The notes beneath the pieces were generated by a model, which searched no databases, was not told the DNA's origin, and saw only the letters and a program-made list of their open reading frames with translations. DNA of 64,000 nucleotides from Seohaeicola_A nanhaiensis (GTDB lineage Bacteria; Pseudomonadota; Alphaproteobacteria; Rhodobacterales; Rhodobacteraceae), in NCBI RefSeq assembly GCF_042654245.1, contig NZ_JBHSGI010000031.1:162171-226170 (forward strand), written 5' to 3'. The position numbers and the translations under genes were made by a program. Shown piece after piece: positions 18,338 to 25,526 of the stretch (the stretch's first letter is position 1; every line of letters starts with the position of its first letter).

Positions 18338-20002
18338 TCAACCATCGGCGGCGGCCATGGCAGGCCGGTCGTTGCGCTCGCCGGGAATGGCGGCGACCAG
18401 TTCCCGCGTGTAGTCGGACTGCGGATTGAGGAAGATCTGCGATGGCGGCCCCATCTCGACGATCCGCCCGCGCTGCATCACCGCGATCTCGTCGCAGATC
18501 TGGCTTGCGACCCGCAGATCGTGGGTGATGAATATCATCGACACCCCCGTCTCGCGCTGGATCTTGTCGAGCAGCTGAAGGATTTGCGCCTGGATGGAGA
18601 CGTCCAGCGCCGAAACCGCCTCGTCCGCGACCAGCAGCGTGGGCTTGAACATCAGCGCCCGCGCAATGCCGATGCGTTGCCTCTGGCCGCCGGAAAACTC
18701 GTGCGGATACCGACCGAAGGCGCCGCCGTCGAGCCCGACCAGCTCCAGAAGCGCGCGCGCCTCTTCCCGTGCCTTCGCATAGGGCATTCCGTGCGCGATT
18801 GGTCCCACGGTCAGGATCCGGCCGATCGTCGCCCTCGGGTTGAGAGAGGCGAAGGGATCCTGGAAGATCATCTGGATACGGGGTCGCAACGGGCGAAACC
18901 GGGTTTCGCTCATCGGAGCGATGTCGGTGCCCTCGAACAGGATGCGCCCGCCGTCGCTGTCCATCAGCTTGGTCAGCAGCCGGCCGAGCGAGGATTTCCC
19001 CGACCCGCTTTCGCCGACCACGCCCAGCGTCCGGCCGTTGGTCAATTCGAAGGAAACCTCGCGCACCGCCGGCACGACCCGCAGGCTGCGCAAGAGCGCG
19101 CTGCCGCTCCGATAGGTCTTGGCCAGTCCCTCGACCCTGAGCACCTGCCGGGTACCCGCGTCCTGCAAGGCCGGACGGTCCTTGTCGGTGAGATGCGGCA
19201 CCGCCGCGATCAGCCGCTTGGTATAGGGATGCTGCGGCGCCTTGAGAATCTGCACCGCAGGGCCCTGTTCGACCACGTGGCCCTTTTCCATGACGACAAC
19301 GCTGTCGGCGATTTCGGCCATCACGCCGAAGTCATGGGTGATGAACAGCACGCTCATGCCCTTGCGGCGCTGGATGTCGCGGATCAGGGAGAGGATCTGC
19401 GCCTGCGTCGTCACGTCCAGCGCCGTGGTCGGCTCGTCCGCGATCAGGATCGACGGTTCGAGTGCCAGCGCCATGGCGATCATCACCCGCTGCCGCTGTC
19501 CGCCGGACAGCCGGAAAGGGTATTGGTTGTACATCAGCACGGGATCAGGCAGGCCGACTTCGGTCAGCAGTTCGATCGACCGCTTGCGCCGCGACGCCGG
19601 CGTGCCTTCGCCGTGCGCGCGCATCACCTCGTCAACCTGGGCACCCACCGTCATCAGCGGGTTCAGCGCCGACAGGGGATCCTGGAAGATCATCGACACT
19701 TCGCGCCCGCGCAGGCTGCGCAATTCCTCGGGGTCCATGCCGACGATTTCGCGCCCGTTCAGGATGATCGACCCTGCGCTGACACCGATCCTGCGCGGCA
19801 GAAGCCCCATGACGGTATTCGCGGTCACCGACTTGCCCGAGCCGGACTCTCCAATCACGCAGAGGATTTTACCGCGCTCGAGATCGAAGCAAATGTCCCT
19901 GACCGCATAGGCCCGTTCCATGCCCTCGGGCAAACTGACCGTCAGACCGCGCACCGATAGCGCAACTTCCTGGGTGTCGCCGGTGAGGGTGGGTGCTGTC
20001 AT
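18338..20002 (-). CDS. Fused double ATP-binding subunit of peptide-type ABC transporter (DppD-DppF fusion)
   Basis: 554 residues with two complete ABC ATPase domains. Domain 1: Walker A GESGSGKSVT, signature LSGGQRQRVMIA, Walker B ILIADEPTTALD. Domain 2: GESGSGKSSLG, FSGGQRQRIGIA, LLVADEAVSALD. Each domain is followed by the oligopeptide-transporter C-terminal segment (QHPYTKRLIAAVPH and QSDYTRELVAAIPG). ATG 20000-20002 is chosen. It is the first gene of the operon ATPase, binding protein, DppB, DppC, DAO oxidoreductase. Order with the ATPase first is less common than binding protein first. Confidence 0.9.
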   Translation of the reverse strand: MTAPTLTGDTQEVALSVRGLTVSLPEGMERAYAVRDICFDLERGKILCVIGESGSGKSVTANTVMGLLPRRIGVSAGSIILNGREIVGMDPEELRSLRGREVSMIFQDPLSALNPLMTVGAQVDEVMRAHGEGTPASRRKRSIELLTEVGLPDPVLMYNQYPFRLSGGQRQRVMIAMALALEPSILIADEPTTALDVTTQAQILSLIRDIQRRKGMSVLFITHDFGVMAEIADSVVVMEKGHVVEQGPAVQILKAPQHPYTKRLIAAVPHLTDKDRPALQDAGTRQVLRVEGLAKTYRSGSALLRSLRVVPAVREVSFELTNGRTLGVVGESGSGKSSLGRLLTKLMDSDGGRILFEGTDIAPMSETRFRPLRPRIQMIFQDPFASLNPRATIGRILTVGPIAHGMPYAKAREEARALLELVGLDGGAFGRYPHEFSGGQRQRIGIARALMFKPTLLVADEAVSALDVSIQAQILQLLDKIQRETGVSMIFITHDLRVASQICDEIAVMQRGRIVEMGPPSQIFLNPQSDYTRELVAAIPGERNDRPAMAAADG

Positions 20003-20393
20003 GTTGCCCTTTCTCTGGATGCGAATCCGTTTGCGATCCGCACGTTCGATGCCGGCAGTTTGGGCTTTGAGCGGGTTAGGTTTCACCAAATCGTCACATG
20101 CAGACGGCAGGATCAGCTGTACTGACACACGGCTCAGGCAGATTATTCTGCGCCGCCCGGGGCTGATGCCGTCACGGGCGGTCCGGTGTGGCTTTGGACG
20201 ACGCGGAACCTTCCCTTGCCCCTGCCCCGCCTATGTGCTGAAACGCACCCGGGCCGCCTCGTTCAGGGATCACAGGGGGATGCGATGGGCCGGACGTCCC
20301 TACAGGTGTCCTGCGCAGCCCGCACAGATACGAAGCAGATGACGGCCCGTTGCGCAGCGCATATAGTCTTCCCGGAGGGATTGGAGTGACGGC
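20003..20393. other. Divergent spacer between transporter operon and lrp-type gene
   Basis: 391 bases with no supported gene. It must hold promoters in both directions. A Lrp-like palindrome lies at 20138-20151. The remainder is GC-rich and shows no clear sigma-70 hexamers to me. Confidence 0.5.
20138..20151. promoter_or_regulatory. Lrp/AsnC-type operator candidate
   Basis: GCAGATTATTCTGC is an inverted repeat (GCAGA/TCTGC with an AT centre) 136 bases upstream of the transporter operon and 243 bases upstream of the Lrp-type gene. The CAG...CTG ends and AT-rich core resemble Lrp-family boxes, although the spacing is three bases shorter than the E. coli Lrp consensus. Confidence 0.45.
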
Positions 20394-20873
20394 ATGATCC
20401 TGGACAAGATCGACATCAAGATTCTGTCCGAACTCCAGAAGAACGGCCGGATCACCAATGTCGAGCTGGCCGAACTGGTCCACCTCTCGCCCAGCCCCTG
20501 CCTCATGCGGGTCAAGAAGCTGCAGGCCGAAGGCTATATCACCGGCTATTCCGCGCAGATCGACGTCTCGAAACTGGGCCAGACGCTGATGGTCTTCACC
20601 GAAATCACCCTCAAGAACCACCGCCAGACCGACTTTGCACGTTTCCTGGCGGCCATAGAGAAGGTGGACGAGGTGATCGAATGTCACCTCGTGTCCGGCG
20701 GCTATGACTATCTGGTGAAATTCGTGACCGCCGGGATCAGCGACTATCAGCTGATCATGGAAAACCTGATCGAGCGCGACATCGGCATCGACAAGTATTT
20801 CAGCTTCGTCATCCTGAAGTCGCCCATCGTGAAGACGCATCTGCCGCTGGCCTCGATCTTCTCGAACAACTGA
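20394..20873 (+). CDS. Lrp/AsnC-family transcriptional regulator
   Basis: 159 residues, standard length. The N-terminal helix-turn-helix (DIKILSELQKNGRITNVELA then LSPSPCLMRVKKLQAEGYI) is followed by the RAM/AsnC ligand domain (TLMVFTEITLKNHRQ, VIECHLVSGGYDYLVKF). Members form octamers and sense amino acids. It is divergent from the dipeptide-type transporter operon, which it likely controls, and the nearby enzymes fit amino-acid or amine catabolism. The start ATG 20394 has GGAG eight bases upstream. Confidence 0.9.
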   Translation: MILDKIDIKILSELQKNGRITNVELAELVHLSPSPCLMRVKKLQAEGYITGYSAQIDVSKLGQTLMVFTEITLKNHRQTDFARFLAAIEKVDEVIECHLVSGGYDYLVKFVTAGISDYQLIMENLIERDIGIDKYFSFVILKSPIVKTHLPLASIFSNN

Positions 20874-20981
20874 CTCTGCGCTGCGGGGCCGCGAAGGAGC
20901 GGGACGGCCAGAGCGTCCTGATCATCCGCGCCCCGGAGAGGGTTCCAGGTAAGCGACTACAGGCGTCATCCACACAGCCGG

Positions 20982-21743
20982 TCAGGATGACACCGGCCTG
21001 ATTGCGCTGATGGCATAGCGGTGTTCGGAACGGCGCAGAAGCGACTTGCGCCAGCCGAGTTGAGCGGCCTGCGCCCGATGGATCGGGGCCATGCGCCTGT
21101 CAGTGGTGATCCGGTCGAAACCGGCGGCCTGCAACATCTGGGCCACGGCTTCGGCGCGGGCCCCCTTGTTGAAATGGACGCGCGCAAGAATGTCGCGATG
21201 TCGGGCGCCATGGAAGGCCACCGCGCCGTTGGAATTCTGTGGCAGGAAGAGCTGAATCACCCGGCCCAGCCAGTTCCGCGACACGAAATCGCCGTCCACC
21301 AGCAACAAGTTCCCGCCCGGCCTCAGGACGCGGAACCATTCGGCAAATGCGGCGGCGGGGTCGACGAGTGTCCAAACCAGATGCCGCGTCACGATGACAT
21401 CCATGCATTCGTCGGGAAGCATCGTTCGTTCGGCATCGGCTTGAAGGAAGGTCACTCCGGGCAGTTTCGCGCGGGCCCTTTCCAGCATCGGTTCCGACCA
21501 GTCGAGCCCTGTGACCTGAAAACCCAACCGCAGGCAGAGCCGCGCGATTTCGCCGGTTCCCGACGCCAGGTCAAGCAACGTGCGGCCCTCGGCATCGCCA
21601 AGGTGACGATGAAACAACGCCTCCCACGCGGCCATTTCCGCTCCATCGTCGATGCGATGGCCCGGATCGTTGTCAAACGTCGCCGCGCGATCGGACCAGT
21701 ATTCGCGGATTTCGTCGCGCAGGTTGCGGTTGCTTATGCTCAT
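20982..21743 (-). CDS. SAM-dependent class I methyltransferase
   Basis: 253 residues. The SAM-binding motif I is LLDLASGTGEIARLCLRLG (about residue 60), with acidic motif II at GLDWSEPMLERAR and DVIVTRHLVWTLVDP as motif IV/V. This is the Methyltransf_11/25 type. It is divergent from, and shares a 123-base regulatory spacer with, an iron-siderophore-type ABC transporter. It may modify a chelator or be co-regulated by iron. The target is unknown. Confidence 0.8.
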   Translation of the reverse strand: MSISNRNLRDEIREYWSDRAATFDNDPGHRIDDGAEMAAWEALFHRHLGDAEGRTLLDLASGTGEIARLCLRLGFQVTGLDWSEPMLERARAKLPGVTFLQADAERTMLPDECMDVIVTRHLVWTLVDPAAAFAEWFRVLRPGGNLLLVDGDFVSRNWLGRVIQLFLPQNSNGAVAFHGARHRDILARVHFNKGARAEAVAQMLQAAGFDRITTDRRMAPIHRAQAAQLGWRKSLLRRSEHRYAISAIRPVSS

Positions 21744-21778
21744 CTTTCAGGATCCTGCCTTTCCCGCGCGGAGTGGCT

Positions 21779-21807
21779 TTGTCGAATGATTTTGTCAACT
21801 TTATAAT
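21779..21807 (+). promoter_or_regulatory. Sigma-70-type promoter of siderophore-type transporter
   Basis: TTGTCG at 21779-21784 and a perfect TATAAT at 21802-21807 are separated by exactly 17 bases. Transcription would begin near 21814, inside the adjacent palindrome. Confidence 0.65.
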
Positions 21808-21822
21808 TGACTATAGTAGTCA
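21808..21822. promoter_or_regulatory. Iron-responsive-type operator, TGA-N9-TCA
   Basis: TGACTATAGTAGTCA is a perfect inverted repeat (TGACTA/TAGTCA around TAG) placed directly after the -10 box. TGA-N9-TCA is the form reported for the alphaproteobacterial Rrf2-type iron boxes (RirA/iron-Rhodo box). Binding here would block transcription start under iron sufficiency. Confidence 0.65.
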
Positions 21823-21866
21823 GGAATTATACCCCGCCTCGGCAGTCCCTGACAAAGGAGGACATC

Positions 21867-23000
21867 ATGTCCGTTCGTCCGCTGCTCTGCGCCTCGGCGC
21901 TGAGCCTCTTCGCAGCGAGCCTCGTGCAAGCCGATCCCGTAACCCTAACTGACATCGCGGGTCGCGACGTCACGGTCGAGGCCCCGGTCGAGCGCGTGAT
22001 CCTCGGCGAAGGACGGCAGGTGTTCTTCACCGCCGTGCTGGACAGGGACAATCCCTTCCGGCGCGTCGTCGGCTGGCGCGACGATTTCCGTCAGGCGTCG
22101 CCCGAAAGCTACGCCATCTATGCCGAGAAATTCCCGCAGCTGGTGGATATCCCAACCTTTGGCGGCTTCAAGGACGGATCGTTCGATATCGAGCAGGCCG
22201 TTTCGCTGAACCCCGACGTTCTCATCATGAACCTCGAGTCCAAAGCCGCAACCGAAGAGGCCGGGTACGAGGAGAAACTGGCCAAGGTGGGGATCCCCAT
22301 CGTTTACGTCGATTTCCGCGAAAAGCCGTTCGAGAACACCTCGCGGTCGATGGAGATCATCGGGCAGCTCTACGGCGAAGAGGAAAAGGCCGAGGAATTC
22401 AACGTCTTCTACAAGGAACAGATCGCCCGCGTCACCGATGTCATCGAAGCGCAAGCGGATCTGAAGCGACCCTTGATGTTTGTCGAGCGTGCCGGCGGCT
22501 ATTCGGAAGATTGCTGCATGTCCTTTGGCGACGGCAATTTCGGCAGGTTCGTTGAGCTGGCCGGCGGAACCAACATGGGCTCTGCCTTCATTCCCGGCAC
22601 CTTCGGCACCGTTAATCCCGAGCAGGTCATCGCGTCGGATCCCGACCAGATCGTCGTGACGGGCGGGAACTGGGACGCCTATGTGCCCGGCGGCGCCTGG
22701 GTCGGCATGGGCCCGGGCTCGGACCTTGCCGAGGCGAAACGCAAGCTGAAAGCGCTGAGCGAACGACCGGCGTTCACCGGCGTGACGGCGGTCGAGACCG
22801 GCCAGGTCCACGCCATCTGGCACCAGTTCTACAACTCGCCCTACAGCTTTGTCGCTGTCCAGAAGCTGGCTACCTGGCTGCACCCCGAGCTTTTCCCCGA
22901 TCTCGATCCTGACGCGACGCTGAAAGAGCTTCACGCGCGCTTCCTGCCGGTGGACTACCAGCCCGGCTATTGGGTTTCGCTGCGCGACCCAGCGCAGTGA
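21867..23000 (+). CDS. Periplasmic binding protein of iron-siderophore/corrinoid-type ABC transporter (FecB/BtuF fold)
   Basis: 377 residues. A Sec signal peptide (SVRPLLCASALSLFAASLVQA) is cut near residue 21. The mature part opens DPVTLTDIAGRDVTVEAPVERV, the standard start of class III periplasmic binding proteins, and the FGRFVELAGGTNMG segment is typical. No lipobox cysteine is present at the cleavage site. ATG 21867 follows AAAGGAGGA. It leads a three-gene operon with a FecCD permease and FecE-type ATPase. The ligand could be a ferric siderophore, haem or corrinoid; the upstream iron box favours iron. Confidence 0.87.
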   Translation: MSVRPLLCASALSLFAASLVQADPVTLTDIAGRDVTVEAPVERVILGEGRQVFFTAVLDRDNPFRRVVGWRDDFRQASPESYAIYAEKFPQLVDIPTFGGFKDGSFDIEQAVSLNPDVLIMNLESKAATEEAGYEEKLAKVGIPIVYVDFREKPFENTSRSMEIIGQLYGEEEKAEEFNVFYKEQIARVTDVIEAQADLKRPLMFVERAGGYSEDCCMSFGDGNFGRFVELAGGTNMGSAFIPGTFGTVNPEQVIASDPDQIVVTGGNWDAYVPGGAWVGMGPGSDLAEAKRKLKALSERPAFTGVTAVETGQVHAIWHQFYNSPYSFVAVQKLATWLHPELFPDLDPDATLKELHARFLPVDYQPGYWVSLRDPAQ

Positions 23001-23020
23001 TCGACCGAAATTGACCGGGA

Positions 23021-23037
23021 CGGCCCGTGACGGGCCG
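23021..23037. other. Intercistronic hairpin after binding-protein gene
   Basis: CGGCCCG-TGA-CGGGCCG, a perfect 7-bp stem, lies 20 bases after the binding-protein stop and before the permease start. The same placement is seen in the other three transporter operons of the window. Confidence 0.5.
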
Positions 23038-23058
23038 CCTTCCCCTGTCGGAGTGGCC

Positions 23059-24126
23059 ATGACCAGTATCGACATCCAGGCCCCGGAAACCGAGAGCGCG
23101 CAAAGCTATCGCGGGCTCGTCGCCCGGCGCATCGCCATCCTTGCTGGCCTGACGGCGGCGCTGATCCTGTCGGTGGCCGTGGACGTGTCACTGGGTCCAG
23201 CGCGCTATGCCGTCTGGGACGTGCTGAAGACGCTGGTTGCGCCGGGGGCCGCCGATGTGCAGATGCGCGTGGTGGTCTGGGACATCCGGCTGCCCATGGC
23301 GCTTCTGGCGGTCACCGTGGGGGCAAGTCTTTCGCTGGCTGGCGCCCAGATGCAGACGATCCTGGCAAATCCCCTGGCCAGCCCCTTCACGCTGGGCCTG
23401 TCGGCGGCGGCGAGTTTCGGGGCGGCGCTGGCCATGGTGCTGGGTGTGGCCCTGTTTCCCGCCGCAATCACGCTGATGGTGCCGATCAACGCCTTTGCGA
23501 TGGCGATGGCTGCGTCGCTGCTGATCTTCGGGCTAAGCACCTTGCGCGGGGTCACAGTGGAAACCATCGTGCTGCTGGGCATCGCGCTGGTGTTCACGTT
23601 CAACGCGGCGCTTGCGCTGCTGCAATACTTCGCCTCCGAACAGGCGCTTTCGGCCGTGGTTTTCTGGACCATGGGCAGCCTGACCAAGGCGACCTGGGGC
23701 AAGGTCGGCGTCACCGCTGTCATCCTTGTCGTCTGTACGCCGCTCTTTGCCCGCCGCGCCTGGGCGCTCACGGCGATCCGGCTGGGCGAGGTCCGGGCCT
23801 CGGCCATGGGCGTGCCGGTCAAACGGCTGCGGCTCGAGGCGCTGGTGCTGGTCTCGGTGCTGGCGGCGGTGCCAGTGTCCTTCGTCGGCACCATTGGCTT
23901 CATCGGCATCGTCGGGCCCCATGTTGCCAGGCTGCTTCTGGGCGAAGATCAACGGTTCTTCCTGCCCGGCGCGATGCTGTCGGGGGCCGTGATCCTGTCG
24001 GCAACCTCGGTGCTGTCCAAGGCACTCCTGCCCGGCGCCGTCCTCCCGATCGGGATCATTACCGCGCTGGTTGGCGTGCCGTTCTTTGCCGCGCTGATCC
24101 TCACCAAAGGCCGCAAATCATGGTGA
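23059..24126 (+). CDS. FecCD-family ABC transporter permease
   Basis: 355 residues with about nine to ten transmembrane helices. SLAGAQMQTILANPLASPFTLG is the conserved FecCD block near residue 100, and GTIGFIGIVGPHVARLLLGED is the second family signature near residue 280. One permease gene is present, so a homodimer forms the channel. ATG 23059 follows CGGAG. The gene overlaps the ATPase gene by seven bases. Confidence 0.92.
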   Translation: MTSIDIQAPETESAQSYRGLVARRIAILAGLTAALILSVAVDVSLGPARYAVWDVLKTLVAPGAADVQMRVVVWDIRLPMALLAVTVGASLSLAGAQMQTILANPLASPFTLGLSAAASFGAALAMVLGVALFPAAITLMVPINAFAMAMAASLLIFGLSTLRGVTVETIVLLGIALVFTFNAALALLQYFASEQALSAVVFWTMGSLTKATWGKVGVTAVILVVCTPLFARRAWALTAIRLGEVRASAMGVPVKRLRLEALVLVSVLAAVPVSFVGTIGFIGIVGPHVARLLLGEDQRFFLPGAMLSGAVILSATSVLSKALLPGAVLPIGIITALVGVPFFAALILTKGRKSW

Positions 24127-24884
24127 ACCTGAGTCTGGTCAACATTGGCGCGCGGTATGGGCGGCACGAGATCCTGTCGGGCGCTTCGGCCGAATTGACA
24201 GGCGGCGGGCTGACGGCACTCGTCGGAGCAAATGCCGCCGGAAAATCCACTCTGTTCCGCCGGATCGCCGGGCATCTGCGCGGTGCTGGCCGCATCCAGC
24301 TTCACGGCGCCGACCGCCAAGAGATGCGCTACATGCCACAGGATACCGGCATGAACGCGGCGCTGACGGTTTACGAGTCGATCATTCTGGCGCTGAAACA
24401 GGGCAATGGCGGCTGGCGCCTGTCGCCCGAAGAACTGCGCTCTGTGGACGGCATTCTTGTCCGTTTCAACATCGCTCACCTGGCCGACCGGCAACTGCCC
24501 GAGCTGTCGGGCGGGCAGCGGCAGGCAGTGTCGATCGCCCAGACGCTGGTGAGCCGGCCAAAAGTGGTGCTTATGGATGAACCAACCTCGGCGCTGGACC
24601 TCAATCGCCAATACGAGGTGCTTGAAGCCCTTCGACTTTATTCCGAGGAAACCGGCGCCGTGATGATCCTGGCCCTGCACGACATCAACCAAGTAATGCG
24701 CTGCTGTGGTTCTACTTTGGCCCTGGGCGAAGGACGGATCATCGCGTCGGGTCCCACGCTCGAGGTGCTGACCCCTGCCCTGATCCGCCGCCTCTACGGC
24801 ATCGAAACCCGCGTTGAACGCTGCTCGCGGGGATTGCCGGTCATGATCGTGGACGGACCCGCCGGTCAAGCTGCTGCGGAATAG
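24120..24884 (+). CDS. FecE/FhuC-type ABC transporter ATP-binding protein
   Basis: 254 residues. Walker A is GANAAGKSTLFRR, where the usual GPNG/GxxGxGK is replaced by GANAAGK; the signature is LSGGQRQAVSIAQ; Walker B is VVLMDEPTSALDL; the switch histidine is in LALHDINQV. It energises the FecCD permease. It is the last gene of the operon. No terminator with a T-run follows on the plus strand. Confidence 0.92.
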   Translation: MVNLSLVNIGARYGRHEILSGASAELTGGGLTALVGANAAGKSTLFRRIAGHLRGAGRIQLHGADRQEMRYMPQDTGMNAALTVYESIILALKQGNGGWRLSPEELRSVDGILVRFNIAHLADRQLPELSGGQRQAVSIAQTLVSRPKVVLMDEPTSALDLNRQYEVLEALRLYSEETGAVMILALHDINQVMRCCGSTLALGEGRIIASGPTLEVLTPALIRRLYGIETRVERCSRGLPVMIVDGPAGQAAAE

Positions 24885-25125
24885 GGTCCTCGAGCGGTGA
24901 CATTAGAAAGCTCCTTGCGTTGACCGGGTTCCCTGTCCGCAATCACATTGGCGGTGAGTGCCAACCCGGACCGAAAGGCCACAGGTTGTTTGATTTCGGT
25001 GCGCTGATTGGTGACGCAGGCGTAAAGATGCGCTAGCATCTTCAGGTCGGTCGAGATCAATCCGGATGGGTTTCGGCACGTCACGAATCCCATCACGCGC
25101 GGCGCTTTTACGTTTATTATGAGGT

Positions 25126-25150
25126 AAAAACCGCCCTACCCTTGGCGGTT
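25126..25150 (-). terminator. Intrinsic terminator for the parAB transcript
   Basis: On the minus strand AACCGCC and GGCGGTT form a perfect 7-bp stem with an 8-base loop, immediately followed by a T-run (TTTTT, from the A-run at 25126-25130). It lies downstream of parB beyond the parS cluster, so the parS sites are within the 3' transcript. Confidence 0.7.
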
Positions 25151-25155
25151 CCGGT

Positions 25156-25184
25156 ATGTCCAATAAGTTTGCATTATCGGACAT
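25156..25184. repeat. Xer/dif-like inverted repeat beside parS cluster
   Basis: ATGTCCAATAA and TTATCGGACAT are 11-bp arms (10 of 11 complementary) flanking a 7-base centre. The ATAA/TTAT inner ends and the 11-bp arm length match XerC/XerD core sites, whose centre is usually 6 to 8 bases. It could resolve plasmid dimers. A plain protein-binding palindrome or hairpin is the alternative. Confidence 0.4.
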
Positions 25185-25190
25185 TTACAT

Positions 25191-25205
25191 GTTTCGCAGC
25201 GAAAC
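25191..25205. other. parS-like centromere site 1
   Basis: GTTTCGCAGCGAAAC: two 7-bp arms around one central base. First of four sites in 325 bases downstream of parB. It is the presumed loading site of the plasmid ParB. Confidence 0.75.
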
Positions 25206-25296
25206 GTCACACGGCCCCCTTGCCTCTTGCGGTTTTGTCCATCTGGTAGCGGCTTCTCCTTGTGGGAGGGTCTGGAACAACCGTCCCATAGAAGAG

Positions 25297-25311
25297 GTTT
25301 CGCAGCGAAAC
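25297..25311. other. parS-like centromere site 2
   Basis: GTTTCGCAGCGAAAC, identical to site 1 and 106 bases from it. Confidence 0.75.
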
Positions 25312-25401
25312 ATGTGGAAGGTTCGAGAGCCTGAATTCTGCAGGACTGCCCGAGCCGCCGCCGGCAAGCGCCGCGGTGGTCGTTCGGTCCGGCCGGGGGA
25401 T

Positions 25402-25416
25402 GTTTCGCTGCGAAAC
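25402..25416. other. parS-like centromere site 3
   Basis: GTTTCGCTGCGAAAC, the reverse complement of sites 1 and 2, 105 bases from site 2. The near-constant spacing of sites 1 to 4 (106, 105, 99 bases) is about ten helical turns. Confidence 0.75.
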
Positions 25417-25500
25417 CTCCCAGCGCGGATCCCAGGGATGACGGCGCCGGGAGGAAGATCAGAGGCGCGGCACATTGGCCAAGTCCGGTTCGAGAGGGAC

Positions 25501-25515
25501 GTTTCGCAGCGAAAC
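25501..25515. other. parS-like centromere site 4
   Basis: GTTTCGCAGCGAAAC, 11 bases beyond the parB stop codon. Confidence 0.75.
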
Positions 25516-25526
25516 GTCCCCTGCCC

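Larger units (their letters stand above)
24885..25526. other. Non-coding region with parS cluster, Xer-like repeat and parAB terminator
   Basis: 642 bases. The left half (24885-25120) is anonymous; a minus-strand open frame there has no start context or recognisable fold and may be a decayed mobile-element tail. The right half contains the terminator at 25126-25150, the inverted repeat at 25156-25184 and four parS-like sites between 25191 and 25515. Confidence 0.6.

Noticed and set aside
18290..19960. 556-codon plus-strand open frame
   Set aside because: Mirror of the fused ABC ATPase on the minus strand, produced by high GC content.
24866..25184. Minus-strand frames after the FecE gene as a possible small protein or transposase tail
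   Set aside because: No ribosome site, no recognisable motif, and two frames compete; recorded only as an anonymous spacer.
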